From an uncultured Acetatifactor sp. (GTDB lineage Bacteria; Bacillota; Clostridia; Lachnospirales; Lachnospiraceae), in NCBI GenBank assembly GCA_910585615.1, contig CAJUFO010000050.1:1-35780 (forward strand): a stretch of DNA of 35,780 nt, given 5' to 3'. The notes under the pieces are model-generated. The model was not told the origin of the DNA. It saw only the letters and a program-made list of their open reading frames with translations, and searched no databases. Shown one piece after another: positions 13,637 to 21,172 of this stretch. A program made the translations under genes and the position numbers. Every line of letters starts with the position of its first letter. Position 1 is the stretch's first letter.

Positions 13637-16213
13637 TCAAATGCTTCTGCTGTCCCCTTTTTTGCTGTCCCCATCGGAAAGGCCGGGCAGCTCCAGCAGG
13701 AAGCTCCCCTCTCTGGCTGTCAGGCTACAGTCCCCGCCCTCCTTCAGCGCTCCGAACAGGATTTCATCCACCAGAAGGGGCTTGATTTCGCTCTGGATCA
13801 CACGCTCTATCTCTCGGGCACCGAATTCGGCGCTGATGCCTTTTTTCTCTACCAGCCTCTCTGCCTGGGCGTCCACGGACAGGCACACGTTCTTCCGCAA
13901 AAGCATGTCCGCCAGCTCGCTAAGCTTCTTTCTCACGATTTGGCCGGCCATACGCTGATCCATGCCCCGGAAGACCACGATGCGGTTCAGGCGGTTGCGG
14001 AATTCGGGCTGGAAGATACGCTTCACTTCCTCCAGGATGATTTCGCCGCCCACGTCCTGCCCCTGGAAGCCGATGCCGTGCTTTCCCATGCGGCTGGCCC
14101 CGGCGTTGGATGTCATGATGATGATGACATTGCGGAAATCCGCCTTTCTGCCCTGGTTGTCCGTCAGGGTGGCATAGTCCATGGCCTGGAGCAGGACACC
14201 GTAGATATCCGGGTGGGCCTTCTCGATTTCGTCCAGCAAAAGGACGGCGTGGGGGGTCTTGCGGATTTCCTCGGTGAGCAGTCCGCCCTCCTCGTAACCC
14301 ACGTACCCTGCGGGCGCGCCGATCAGCTTGGCTACGGCGTGCTTCTCCCCGTACTCGCTCATGTCGAAGCGAATCAGCCGGATGCCCAGCTCCTGGGCCA
14401 GGCTTTTGGCGATTTCTGTCTTGCCCACGCCGGTGGGCCCCACGAACAGGAGACTGGCCAGAGGCTTTCCCTCCTCCAGCAGCCCGGCCCTGGAGAACTT
14501 CACGGCGTTCACCACCTGGGAGATGGCCTCGTCCTGACCGAAGACCCTGGCTTTCAGGCGCTGCTCCAGGGTGGCCAGGGCAACGGTCTCGTCCCGCTCT
14601 ACTGCCTGTTTGGGGATGTGGCAGGTTTTTGACAGTATTTCGTCTATAAGATTTTTGTCGACTGTCTGCCTGGATTCCGCTATGTCCGGCGAACCGTTTT
14701 CCGTCGGATTCCCGTCCCCGGCATCTATATCCGGAACCCTCTTCTCCATGGGTGCCGGGTTCTGTCTGTCAGCCGGATCCTCATCCTCCTTCCGGCTCTG
14801 CGCATCTAAGGACTCATGGCCTTCCTGCGCCGATTCCTGCCCGGCTCTCACAGGATGCAGCCTGCGGTAGGCGCCGGCCTCATCAATCAGGTCGATTGCC
14901 TTGTCCGGCAGGTAGCGCTCACCCACATATTTCGCACTCATCTCCACCGCGTACTCCAGCACACCCTCCTCATAGTGCACGCCGTGGAAGGTCTCGTAGC
15001 CCTGCTGCAGCCCTTCCAGTATCCGAATGGCATCCGCGGTGTCCGGCTCCTTGATGTCGATGTTCTGGAAGCGCCTGACCAGGCTTTTATTCTTCTCAAA
15101 GTGCTTCTTGTACTCCTCGTAGGTGGTGGCCCCGATGAAACGGATACGGCCCTGGGCCAGGTAGGGCTTGAGCATGTTGGAGATGTCGAAGCTCCCGCCG
15201 TTCACCGCTCCGGCGCCTACGATATTGTGGATTTCATCGATATAGACGATCGCTCGCTCCTCCTGGGCGATACTGTCCATGACGCGCTTGAAGCGCTTCT
15301 CGAAATCTCCCCGGTACTGGGTGCCCGCCAGCAGGCTTCCCAGATCCAGCGCAAAGATTTTCGCGCCCTGCAGCGGCTCCGGCACGTTCCCCTCCTCCAG
15401 AAGCCGCGCCAGGCCATAGGTGATGGCAGTCTTGCCCACGCCGGGCTCACCGATGTGCAGGGGGTTGTTCTTGTCCTTGCGGCAGAGAATCTGCATGGTG
15501 CGCTCCAGCTCCTGTTCCCGGCCGATTAGGGGGTTCCTTCCCTCCATTTCTTCATTGAGGCAGGTGGCATACTGCCGCCAGAAGGCATCCTCCGCCAAGG
15601 TCTCGTCATCCTCCTCTTCCTCATCGTCCATGCTCTCCCAGTCGCCCTCGTCCCAGGCATCCCCGCCGTCGCTCTGCCGGGCTTGCTCCTTAGAATCCAG
15701 GCTGCTGTCCAATTCGATAGAATTTTCTTTTTCGGAAGCCCCGCTCCGGGCGGTGCTGCGCCTCCGCCTGCTCTTCCGTGCCTCTTCCTCATAGGCGATG
15801 GTCATTTCCTGCAGCAGGTCCAACCGCTCTACGCCCTGAAGCCGCATATAGTAGACCGCATAGCTCTCCCCCAGCCCATACATGGCGGAAATCAGATGGG
15901 ACAGCTCCATCATGGGCTTATCGCCGTTCTGGGCGGCCTCCCACCCCTGGGCCAGCACATATCCCATGCCCTGGGACAGCTGCGGCTCATCCTCGGGCCC
16001 CGCGGTCTGCTCCATATATTCCTCCAGGTAGCCGCGCAGGTCTCTGTCCAGCCTTTTCCGGTTCCCGCCGCAGCTCTCAAAGGCCCTGGCGAATACCTGG
16101 TTCTCACAGGCCGCATACAGAGCCAGCTCCGGCGTCACATATTCAAAGCGGGCATTCTTCGCCAGAGAAAAAGCTCTGTTGATGACATCCGCCACTTCCT
16201 TCGATACATACAT
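13637..16213 (-). CDS. clpA: ATP-dependent Clp protease ATP-binding subunit ClpA
   Basis: This 858-residue two-ring AAA+ unfoldase feeds ClpP. The order is a Clp N-domain (1-145), a linker, AAA-1 with Walker A GEPGVGKT (255-262) and Walker B AIVYIDEIHN, then AAA-2 with Walker A GPTGVGKT (592-599) and Walker B VLLLDEIEKAHPD. The loop IGF (713-715) is the ClpP-docking motif, so it should pair with ClpP. Two hydrophilic insertions are unusual: 145-215 (basic, then very acidic, DDEEEEDDE) between N-domain and AAA-1, and 455-520 between the two rings. They make it about 100 residues longer than E. coli ClpA. Two bases separate it from clpS, which starts the operon. Confidence 0.95.
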   Translation of the reverse strand: MYVSKEVADVINRAFSLAKNARFEYVTPELALYAACENQVFARAFESCGGNRKRLDRDLRGYLEEYMEQTAGPEDEPQLSQGMGYVLAQGWEAAQNGDKPMMELSHLISAMYGLGESYAVYYMRLQGVERLDLLQEMTIAYEEEARKSRRRRSTARSGASEKENSIELDSSLDSKEQARQSDGGDAWDEGDWESMDDEEEEDDETLAEDAFWRQYATCLNEEMEGRNPLIGREQELERTMQILCRKDKNNPLHIGEPGVGKTAITYGLARLLEEGNVPEPLQGAKIFALDLGSLLAGTQYRGDFEKRFKRVMDSIAQEERAIVYIDEIHNIVGAGAVNGGSFDISNMLKPYLAQGRIRFIGATTYEEYKKHFEKNKSLVRRFQNIDIKEPDTADAIRILEGLQQGYETFHGVHYEEGVLEYAVEMSAKYVGERYLPDKAIDLIDEAGAYRRLHPVRAGQESAQEGHESLDAQSRKEDEDPADRQNPAPMEKRVPDIDAGDGNPTENGSPDIAESRQTVDKNLIDEILSKTCHIPKQAVERDETVALATLEQRLKARVFGQDEAISQVVNAVKFSRAGLLEEGKPLASLLFVGPTGVGKTEIAKSLAQELGIRLIRFDMSEYGEKHAVAKLIGAPAGYVGYEEGGLLTEEIRKTPHAVLLLDEIEKAHPDIYGVLLQAMDYATLTDNQGRKADFRNVIIIMTSNAGASRMGKHGIGFQGQDVGGEIILEEVKRIFQPEFRNRLNRIVVFRGMDQRMAGQIVRKKLSELADMLLRKNVCLSVDAQAERLVEKKGISAEFGAREIERVIQSEIKPLLVDEILFGALKEGGDCSLTAREGSFLLELPGLSDGDSKKGDSRSI

Positions 16214-16215
16214 GT

Positions 16216-16515
16216 CTATGCCTCCTCCACCGTCATCCGGAAAGGATAGCCCTGTTCCCGGGCCCTGGCCAGCGCCGTCTGCACCTTCGTCACCGCAATG
16301 TCGTAAGGATAGCTCCCCACCGCGGCCCGGCCGCTTTCGTGCACCATCAGCATCAATCGCTCCGCTTCCGGCACGCCTTTATGGAAGATATCGATTAGGA
16401 TATCCACCACGAAATCCATAGGGGTGAAGTCGTCATTGTGCATGACTACCCGGTAATGCCTGGGCTCCCGTATATTGATTCTTGTCTTTTCTCTTGTCTC
16501 TCCCTGTACTGCCAT
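16216..16515 (-). CDS. clpS: ATP-dependent Clp protease adaptor ClpS
   Basis: The 99-residue N-recognin delivers proteins with N-terminal Leu, Phe, Tyr or Trp to ClpA. The core is typical: YRVVMHNDDFTPMDFVVDIL (the Asn-Asp-Asp pair contacts the N-degron amino group), LMLMVHESGRAAVGSYPYDIAVTKV (hydrophobic pocket and His) and a final YPFRMTVEEA. The short N-terminal tail (about 20 residues) is the part that engages ClpA. It is the first gene of clpS-clpA-aat. GGGAAGAG upstream of the ATG is a weak ribosome site. About 85% of the product is the conserved fold. Confidence 0.95.
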   Translation of the reverse strand: MAVQGETREKTRINIREPRHYRVVMHNDDFTPMDFVVDILIDIFHKGVPEAERLMLMVHESGRAAVGSYPYDIAVTKVQTALARAREQGYPFRMTVEEA

Positions 16516-16587
16516 GATACTCTTCCCGATTCCTTTTCCGCCTTGTCTTCATCGCAGGATGCTAATTTCAATATTCGTGCTCTCAGT

Positions 16588-16614
16588 CGCTTTATTCACT
16601 CAGTCGCCAATGCT
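16588..16614 (-). promoter_or_regulatory. Direct repeat upstream of clpS
   Basis: On the minus strand GCGACTGAG occurs twice in close succession, GCGACTGAG-TGAATAAA-GCGACTGAG, about 75-100 bases before the clpS ATG. The 17-base period is not the CtsR heptad pattern. The 150 bases between clpS and the next gene hold no clear sigma-A boxes, so this repeat is the only regulatory-looking sequence there. A binding-site role is a guess. Confidence 0.3.
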
Positions 16615-16665
16615 TGCCATGTCACCAGCCTGCCAGCGGCGGATGCCATGAATCGGCGGCAGACA

Positions 16666-16932
16666 TCATTGCTGGTGAGTATGTCCATTCCTGTCAGCCC
16701 CATACCTGCGAACCCTCTCGTCTTCTATTGTCCCATTGTAGTCCATTCCGAATCCAAAATCATACACATGGCCCTCCTCATCCTGATAGCACTCCATGTC
16801 GAAGGGCACATCCTCCTTCTGGCGTTCCACCGTCTCCATGTCCTTTGGCAGCTGCACCGGCAGCAGTCCCTGGGGCGCGAAAGCCCTGTCAGCACTGCCA
16901 CTTCTTCCCCGCCGCCGGCCGCCACACCGCAT
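16666..16932 (-). CDS. Small hypothetical protein (88 aa)
   Basis: No family is recognised. The ATG at 16932 follows a perfect AGGAGG with eight bases of spacing, and it lies only 12 bases after the metallophosphoesterase stop, so it is probably translated as the last gene of that operon. The N-terminus is Arg/Gly-rich (MRCGGRRRGRSG). The rest (VERQKEDVPFDMECYQDEEGHVYDF...) is acidic, with codon use like its neighbours. No signal peptide or membrane segment is present. 16622-16629 and 16671-16678 are inverted repeats (TCACCAGC/GCTGGTGA) that bracket the stop codon and could form a 3' hairpin. Confidence 0.5.
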   Translation of the reverse strand: MRCGGRRRGRSGSADRAFAPQGLLPVQLPKDMETVERQKEDVPFDMECYQDEEGHVYDFGFGMDYNGTIEDERVRRYGADRNGHTHQQ

Positions 16933-16944
16933 TCCGGCTGCCTC

Positions 16945-18087
16945 CTAACGCTCTGCCCCCTGCACATCGACCACCACATACTCCGACCTGCACCCGGTCT
17001 TGAACTGAATCGTCCAGTCCGAAATCCCGGAGGTGACGATGAAGTCCGTCCCTTCCCGCCTCTCCAGTCCGTAGATTTTAGCATCCATCCTCAGCCATTC
17101 CCCCATGCGGTGGAAGGGGAAGAGCTGCCCGCCGTGAGTATGGCCGGACAGCACCAGGTCCACCCCGGAAGCCGCCTGGGCATCGTACTCATAGGGCTGA
17201 TGATCCAACACGATGCTGTACTTGTCCCTGTCAAGCCCGGCCGTCAGCGCCTCCATGGAAGCCCGGCCCGGCTCAGAGCGGTCCTGCCTTCCGATCAGAT
17301 AGAACTGCCCGCCCAGCAGCACCGTCTCATCCTGGAGCACCGTGACACCGTTCTTCTCCAGCTCCGCCACCAGATCCGCCCCGCTGTACCCTCTGTAGGC
17401 CGGGCCGAAATACCCCTTGTCATGGTTTCCAAAGGCATAGTAGACGCCATATGTAGTCTCCATCGCCCCAAGCGCCTCACAGGCCGCCACCATATCCTCC
17501 TTCGTGGTGTCGTCGTCCACATAGTCCCCTGCCACCACCACGATGTCCGGATGCTCCTCCTGCATCCGCTCCGTCAGTTCCCCGAACCCCTCTCCGTCGA
17601 AGGTGCTTCCCACATGGGAATCCGCGAACAGCACGATCCGCAGGCTCCCCACCTGCTTCGTGGTCTCCAGCGCATACTCCGTGCGCCACACATGGTGGGC
17701 CAGGTACCAGCCGCAGCCCAGGTAGCAGACCGTGATGCCCAGGGCGAAGAGACCGGCGTAATATCTGTCAAAGCGGCGCCCTCTCCTCTTTTGCACGATC
17801 AGGTTCACCAAATCGCAGAGCAGCCAGAACACCATCAGATGAATGACGCAGATTGCGGCATTGAAAACGCCAAGCGCCTTCCACAGAACCAGCACCATGA
17901 GCAGGACTGGAACAAGCCCCAGGACGAAGCACAGAAGCTTTCCCGGGACACGCTTCATCCACGGAATGCACCTCTTCCATTTTTCCACAGCCCCACCGAC
18001 CAGCGTGAACCTGGCGAACCGGCTGGCCAGGTACAGGAAGCCGAAGGCCAGTCCCGCGAACAGCGCTCCGAAAATGAATGTCCACAT
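16945..18087 (-). CDS. Membrane-anchored calcineurin-like metallophosphoesterase
   Basis: The 380-residue protein has an N-terminal half with four or five hydrophobic helices (about 1-25, 50-75, 80-98, 110-130). A C-terminal metallophosphoesterase domain follows, resembling the YaeI/YkuE branch. Metal and catalytic motifs are in order: FADSHVG (DxH), VVAGDYVDDD (GD), AFGNHDKG (GNHD), LDHQP and LSGHTHGGQLFP (GHxH). YkuE-type enzymes sit outside or at the membrane and hydrolyse phosphoesters such as UDP-linked lipids; the substrate here is unknown. It begins four bases after the ECF S component gene, implying coupled expression. Confidence 0.88.
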   Translation of the reverse strand: MWTFIFGALFAGLAFGFLYLASRFARFTLVGGAVEKWKRCIPWMKRVPGKLLCFVLGLVPVLLMVLVLWKALGVFNAAICVIHLMVFWLLCDLVNLIVQKRRGRRFDRYYAGLFALGITVCYLGCGWYLAHHVWRTEYALETTKQVGSLRIVLFADSHVGSTFDGEGFGELTERMQEEHPDIVVVAGDYVDDDTTKEDMVAACEALGAMETTYGVYYAFGNHDKGYFGPAYRGYSGADLVAELEKNGVTVLQDETVLLGGQFYLIGRQDRSEPGRASMEALTAGLDRDKYSIVLDHQPYEYDAQAASGVDLVLSGHTHGGQLFPFHRMGEWLRMDAKIYGLERREGTDFIVTSGISDWTIQFKTGCRSEYVVVDVQGAER

Positions 18088-18091
18088 CCCT

Positions 18092-18694
18092 TTATTCTCC
18101 CGCCGCCTGGCTCACTGCCCTCTGCTGCCGCCTGAAGGGCACCAGCCCCGTCCGGTGCAGCGCCAGCATCAGCGCGGGAATCAGCACCAGCTGCAGGATG
18201 ATGCCAGGGATGGCATTCAGGAAGGCCCCGGCCATGAAAATCTGCCATGTGAACGCACCGCCCGTAATCCCCAGCACCACGATGCTCGCCGCGCCCCAGA
18301 CGATCCGGCCGCCCACCATAGCAATCACCAGGGAACGGTACAGGGATATGATGCACTGCCACCTGGAATGGTTGTATACAAAGCCCGCGATTGCCCCATA
18401 GGCCGCAAGTTCAAAGGCCATGGAGATTCCGTTGGGCATGGGCGGCATACCGAACAATATATGCCGCAATAGCGGCAGCACGAAGCCCACGATGCCCCCG
18501 TACTGCCATCCGCAGATCAGACCGCAGACCAGCACCGGCAGATGCATGGGCAGCAGCATGTTGCCGATCTGGGGAATCTGTCCCGTGAAGAAGGGCAGCA
18601 CGATGCCCACCGCCGTCAGCATGGCCGCCAACACCAGGTTCTGAATCCGTTTGCTGTTATCTGTTCTCTCTGAAGTTTTTGTGGTTTTTTCCAT
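18092..18694 (-). CDS. ECF transporter S component (vitamin/precursor uptake)
   Basis: This 200-residue integral membrane protein has six predicted helices. IQNLVLAAMLTAVGIVLPFF matches the first helix of S components with an Ala-rich AxxxA face that contacts the EcfT coupling protein. IPQIGNMLLPMHLPVLVCGLICGWQYGGIVGF is a strongly conserved S-component segment. The substrate is not readable; pantothenate, folate or related precursors are possibilities. No ECF ATPases or T component are adjacent, so it would use a shared (group II) ECF module elsewhere. It lies between a P-loop kinase and a metallophosphoesterase, which suggests trapping of the imported compound by phosphorylation (inference). 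Confidence 0.85.
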   Translation of the reverse strand: MEKTTKTSERTDNSKRIQNLVLAAMLTAVGIVLPFFTGQIPQIGNMLLPMHLPVLVCGLICGWQYGGIVGFVLPLLRHILFGMPPMPNGISMAFELAAYGAIAGFVYNHSRWQCIISLYRSLVIAMVGGRIVWGAASIVVLGITGGAFTWQIFMAGAFLNAIPGIILQLVLIPALMLALHRTGLVPFRRQQRAVSQAAGE

Positions 18695-18793
18695 TCTTAT
18701 CTCCTTCTGTCCGTTTGTTCCCTGCTTCCCTCACGTCGGCCCACCGGCTGTCCCGCTGTCCCAAGGCATGTGCCGTCCGGAACCGAGCTTCCC

Positions 18794-19384
18794 TCAAAAA
18801 GCCCCGCCGGTGTCCAGCACCATGTCGCTTGCGGCCTCCACGTCAAAGCACCGGAAATAATTCTCCTCCATGGGAATCCAGCGCTGTTCGAAGGCGGCGA
18901 ACCGGCTGCCCTCCCGCTGCTTTAGGCGGCGGCGCTGTACCTCCCCGGCGCAGGTGAGGAATATGGTCAGATTGTAGGCTATGTCCATGGAAGGATGCCG
19001 GGAGTAGCTCCCTTCCACCACTGTCAGCTCACGGCGGGGCAGCGGCACCGCCTCCCCAAAGCTGTCCCGCGGGCAGCAATAGGGACGGTAGACCGCCTCC
19101 GTCCCCGCCTGGATCGGAAGCAGCAGCTCATTGCGCAGCCTCTCGAAATCCATGTTGCCCCCCGGGACGGCTTCCCAGTCCCCAGCCCGCTTGGCGAAGG
19201 GCAGGTAGAAATCGTCCATGTGCAGCACGTTGCAGGGGAAGCTCTCCTCTATGAGCCGGGCCAGCCAGGTCTTGCCGCTGCCGCACCGCCCGTCTATGGC
19301 AATGACCGCAGGCCCGCCCCTCTCCGCAACACCCTTAATCCGCTCCAGCACAGGGGAAAATATCCACGCCCCATCATCCTTCAT
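18794..19384 (-). CDS. P-loop kinase of the uridine kinase-like family
   Basis: This 196-residue P-loop NTPase has Walker A IAIDGRCGSGKTWLA (about 28-42) and VLHMDDFYLPF, the uridine/pantothenate kinase-type Asp-Asp substrate motif. YRPYCCPRDSF and VVEGSYSRHPSM (Walker B region) follow, then a lid with Arg (RRLKQREGSRF) and RWIPMEENYF. Such proteins phosphorylate nucleosides or small vitamins; true uridine kinase is not certain. GGAGG seven bases before the ATG and a strong promoter mark it as the first gene of the run to the S component, metallophosphoesterase and 88-aa protein. The next gene follows after 99 bases. Confidence 0.82.
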   Translation of the reverse strand: MKDDGAWIFSPVLERIKGVAERGGPAVIAIDGRCGSGKTWLARLIEESFPCNVLHMDDFYLPFAKRAGDWEAVPGGNMDFERLRNELLLPIQAGTEAVYRPYCCPRDSFGEAVPLPRRELTVVEGSYSRHPSMDIAYNLTIFLTCAGEVQRRRLKQREGSRFAAFEQRWIPMEENYFRCFDVEAASDMVLDTGGAF

Positions 19385-19402
19385 CCGTATTCCTCCGCTT
19401 TC

Positions 19403-19420
19403 TGACCAAAATGACCAAAA
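19403..19420 (-). promoter_or_regulatory. Tandem 9-bp repeat in the kinase operon leader
   Basis: TGACCAAAA is repeated exactly twice head to tail (minus strand TTTTGGTCA twice), between the -10 box and the ribosome site of the kinase gene. Its position in the leader makes it a plausible regulator site. No named operator is recognised. Confidence 0.35.
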
Positions 19421-19434
19421 TCCGTCTCCATACC

Positions 19435-19464
19435 ACTATACCGATTCCGGCCCGGTCTTGTCAA
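19435..19464 (-). promoter_or_regulatory. Sigma-A promoter of the kinase/ECF/phosphoesterase operon
   Basis: Minus strand: TTGACA (19464-19459), an 18-base spacer and TATAGT (19440-19435). The -35 is perfect and the -10 matches 5 of 6. It sits about 50 bases before the kinase ATG. Confidence 0.7.
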
Positions 19465-19558
19465 GCCCTCTTACATTCCAAAAACGCCCCGAAAAACTGC
19501 CGGGGATGGATTCGGCCCGTCCAGGCGCATGCCTTTTAAAGCAATTTCCGAATAGCGA

Positions 19559-19587
19559 TTGCCAGATTCGTCAATTTGATGTATAAA
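19559..19587 (+). promoter_or_regulatory. Sigma-A promoter of the phospholipase D-like gene
   Basis: TTGCCA (19559-19564), a 17-base spacer and TATAAA (19582-19587), each 5 of 6 to consensus, lie about 42 bases before the ATG of the phospholipase D-like gene. The surrounding DNA is AT-rich. Confidence 0.65.
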
Positions 19588-19628
19588 AAAGATATGATGA
19601 AAAATAGAGAAAAAAGAGGTATCCGTAC

Positions 19629-21023
19629 ATGAAAAAACACCGGCTGCGCAAGCTCCTGCTCGTCATTGCCCTCCTGGCGGCCTACATCTGCGCCATCGTG
19701 CTCCCCTACGCCAGGCAGCCCGCCGTCACGGCCGCTACCATAGAGGGCTTCACCGCCTCCGATTTCTACGGGAATTCGGATACCGGCGAGCGCGCCCGGA
19801 TTATTTCCGACAACGGCGAGGCCCTGGCGGAGCGCATCCGGCTGATTTCCCAGGCGGAGGAGGAGATCATCCTGAGCACCTTCGATTTCAACGCGGACGA
19901 CAGCGGAAAGATGCTGCTGGCCGCGCTGCTTTCCGCCTCCCAAAGGGGCGTCCATGTGAGCCTCCTGGTGGACGGCCTGGCCTATGCCACCGGCATCCTA
20001 GGGAATCCCTGGTTCCAGGCCCTGACCCGGGAGGAGAACGTGGAACTGAAGGTCTATAATCCCCTGAACCCCCTGAAGCCCTGGAACCTCATGGGGCGCC
20101 TCCACGACAAGTATCTCATAGCAGACCGGACTGCCTACATCCTGGGCGGCCGCAACTGCTACGACTTCTTCCTGGGCGACCATGACGGCTACAAGAACTA
20201 CGACTGGGACGTGCTGGTCTGCTGCGAGGATGCCGGAGCCTTCCCCTCCCTGAATCAGCTTCTGGAATACTTCCGGGCGGTCTGGGCCCTGGACGAATGC
20301 CATGCCGTGGGCAGCGGGAAGGAAGGGAAGCAGGAGGAGCTCCTGGCCCTCTACAGCCGGATGCAGGAAGAGCATGCGGACTGGTTCCGGCCTGTGGAAT
20401 ACGGAGAGCTCACCGTCCCGGCGCGCAGGATCCGGCTGGTGTCCAATCCAATCGGGCCCCAGGTCAAGGAACCCCTGGTCTTCTATACCATCACGGAGCT
20501 CATGGAACAGGCAGAAGAGTCCGTCTCCATCCATACCCCCTACATCCTCTGCGACGACTGGATGCTGGGGCAGCTTGCGGACATCTGTATCAGCGTGCCG
20601 GAAGTCACCATGATGACCAATTCCGTGGCCAACAACGGCAATCCCTTCGGGGCCATGGACTACTATGTGAACAAGGAAAAGCTCCTGGGCAGCGGGGTGG
20701 GCATGCTGGAGTACGACAGCGGCGTCTCCTATCACGGGAAATGCTTCACCATCGACGACCGCATCGCCGCCGTGGGCTCCTTCAACTGGGACATGCGCAG
20801 CGCCTATCTGGACACGGAGCTGATGCTGGTCATAGACAGCCCCCAGCTCAACCGACAGCTGCGGGAGGCCATGGGCGGATACGAGCAGGATGCCCTGAGG
20901 GTCATCGATGCCGATTCCTACGACCTGGCGGAGGGACAGACGCCACAGCCCCTGACGCCCTCCAAGGAGCGCCGCCTGAAGCTGCTCTACTATCTGGCGT
21001 ACTGGGCCAGGTTCCTGATGTAG
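19629..21023 (+). CDS. Phospholipase D-family protein (cardiolipin synthase-like)
   Basis: The 464-residue protein has an N-terminal hydrophobic segment (about 8-26) that anchors or exports it. Two PLD catalytic motifs follow: LHDKYLIADRTAYILGGRN (His159, Lys161, Asp166) and YHGKCFTIDDRIAAVGSFNWD (HxK with TIDD), so both halves of the active site are intact. Relatives transfer or hydrolyse phosphatidyl groups, as cardiolipin synthases or exported phospholipases; which applies here is open. It lacks the two N-terminal helices of canonical Cls. GAGGT lies about nine bases before the ATG. It stands alone with its own promoter. Confidence 0.87.
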   Translation: MKKHRLRKLLLVIALLAAYICAIVLPYARQPAVTAATIEGFTASDFYGNSDTGERARIISDNGEALAERIRLISQAEEEIILSTFDFNADDSGKMLLAALLSASQRGVHVSLLVDGLAYATGILGNPWFQALTREENVELKVYNPLNPLKPWNLMGRLHDKYLIADRTAYILGGRNCYDFFLGDHDGYKNYDWDVLVCCEDAGAFPSLNQLLEYFRAVWALDECHAVGSGKEGKQEELLALYSRMQEEHADWFRPVEYGELTVPARRIRLVSNPIGPQVKEPLVFYTITELMEQAEESVSIHTPYILCDDWMLGQLADICISVPEVTMMTNSVANNGNPFGAMDYYVNKEKLLGSGVGMLEYDSGVSYHGKCFTIDDRIAAVGSFNWDMRSAYLDTELMLVIDSPQLNRQLREAMGGYEQDALRVIDADSYDLAEGQTPQPLTPSKERRLKLLYYLAYWARFLM

Positions 21024-21056
21024 CCGGCCTGGCTTTTGGCGGCTTTTGGAGCGTCC

Positions 21057-21080
21057 TGTGCTTCTGTGCTTCTGCGCTTC
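21057..21080 (+). repeat. Three 8-bp tandem units TGYGCTTC
   Basis: TGTGCTTC, TGTGCTTC, TGCGCTTC are consecutive, just before the regulated promoter at 21.09 kb. This is most likely a simple slippage repeat. Confidence 0.5.
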
Positions 21081-21088
21081 TGCACAAA

Positions 21089-21151
21089 AATTATTGACAA
21101 ACGATAATTTCCGTGCTATTCTATTCTCATAATTATCGTAAAACAATAATT
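21089..21151 (+). promoter_or_regulatory. Promoter flanked by twin 21-bp palindromic operators
   Basis: TTGACA (21094-21099), a 17-base spacer and TATTCT (21117-21122) form the promoter of the membrane-protein/XRE operon. Two 21-base palindromes of the form AATTATYG-N5-CRATAATT cover it: 21089-21109 over the -35, and 21131-21151 at or just after the expected transcription start. They are inverted copies of each other with few differences, and their centres are 42 bases apart, about four helical turns. The small XRE protein of the same operon is the obvious candidate ligand (inference). Confidence 0.65.
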
Positions 21152-21172
21152 CCAGAGAAACGAGGTACGGAT

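Noticed and set aside
13322..14632. 436-codon plus-strand open frame opposite aat/clpA
   Set aside because: Antisense to clpA and aat, with no homology features and no ribosome site.
16530..16620. CtsR operator upstream of clpS
   Set aside because: The direct repeat GCGACTGAG does not match the GGTCAAA heptad pattern of CtsR.
16438..18135. 565-codon plus-strand open frame opposite the metallophosphoesterase
   Set aside because: It spans several unrelated minus-strand genes and an intergenic region; the translation shows no domain and is Pro/His/Arg-rich.
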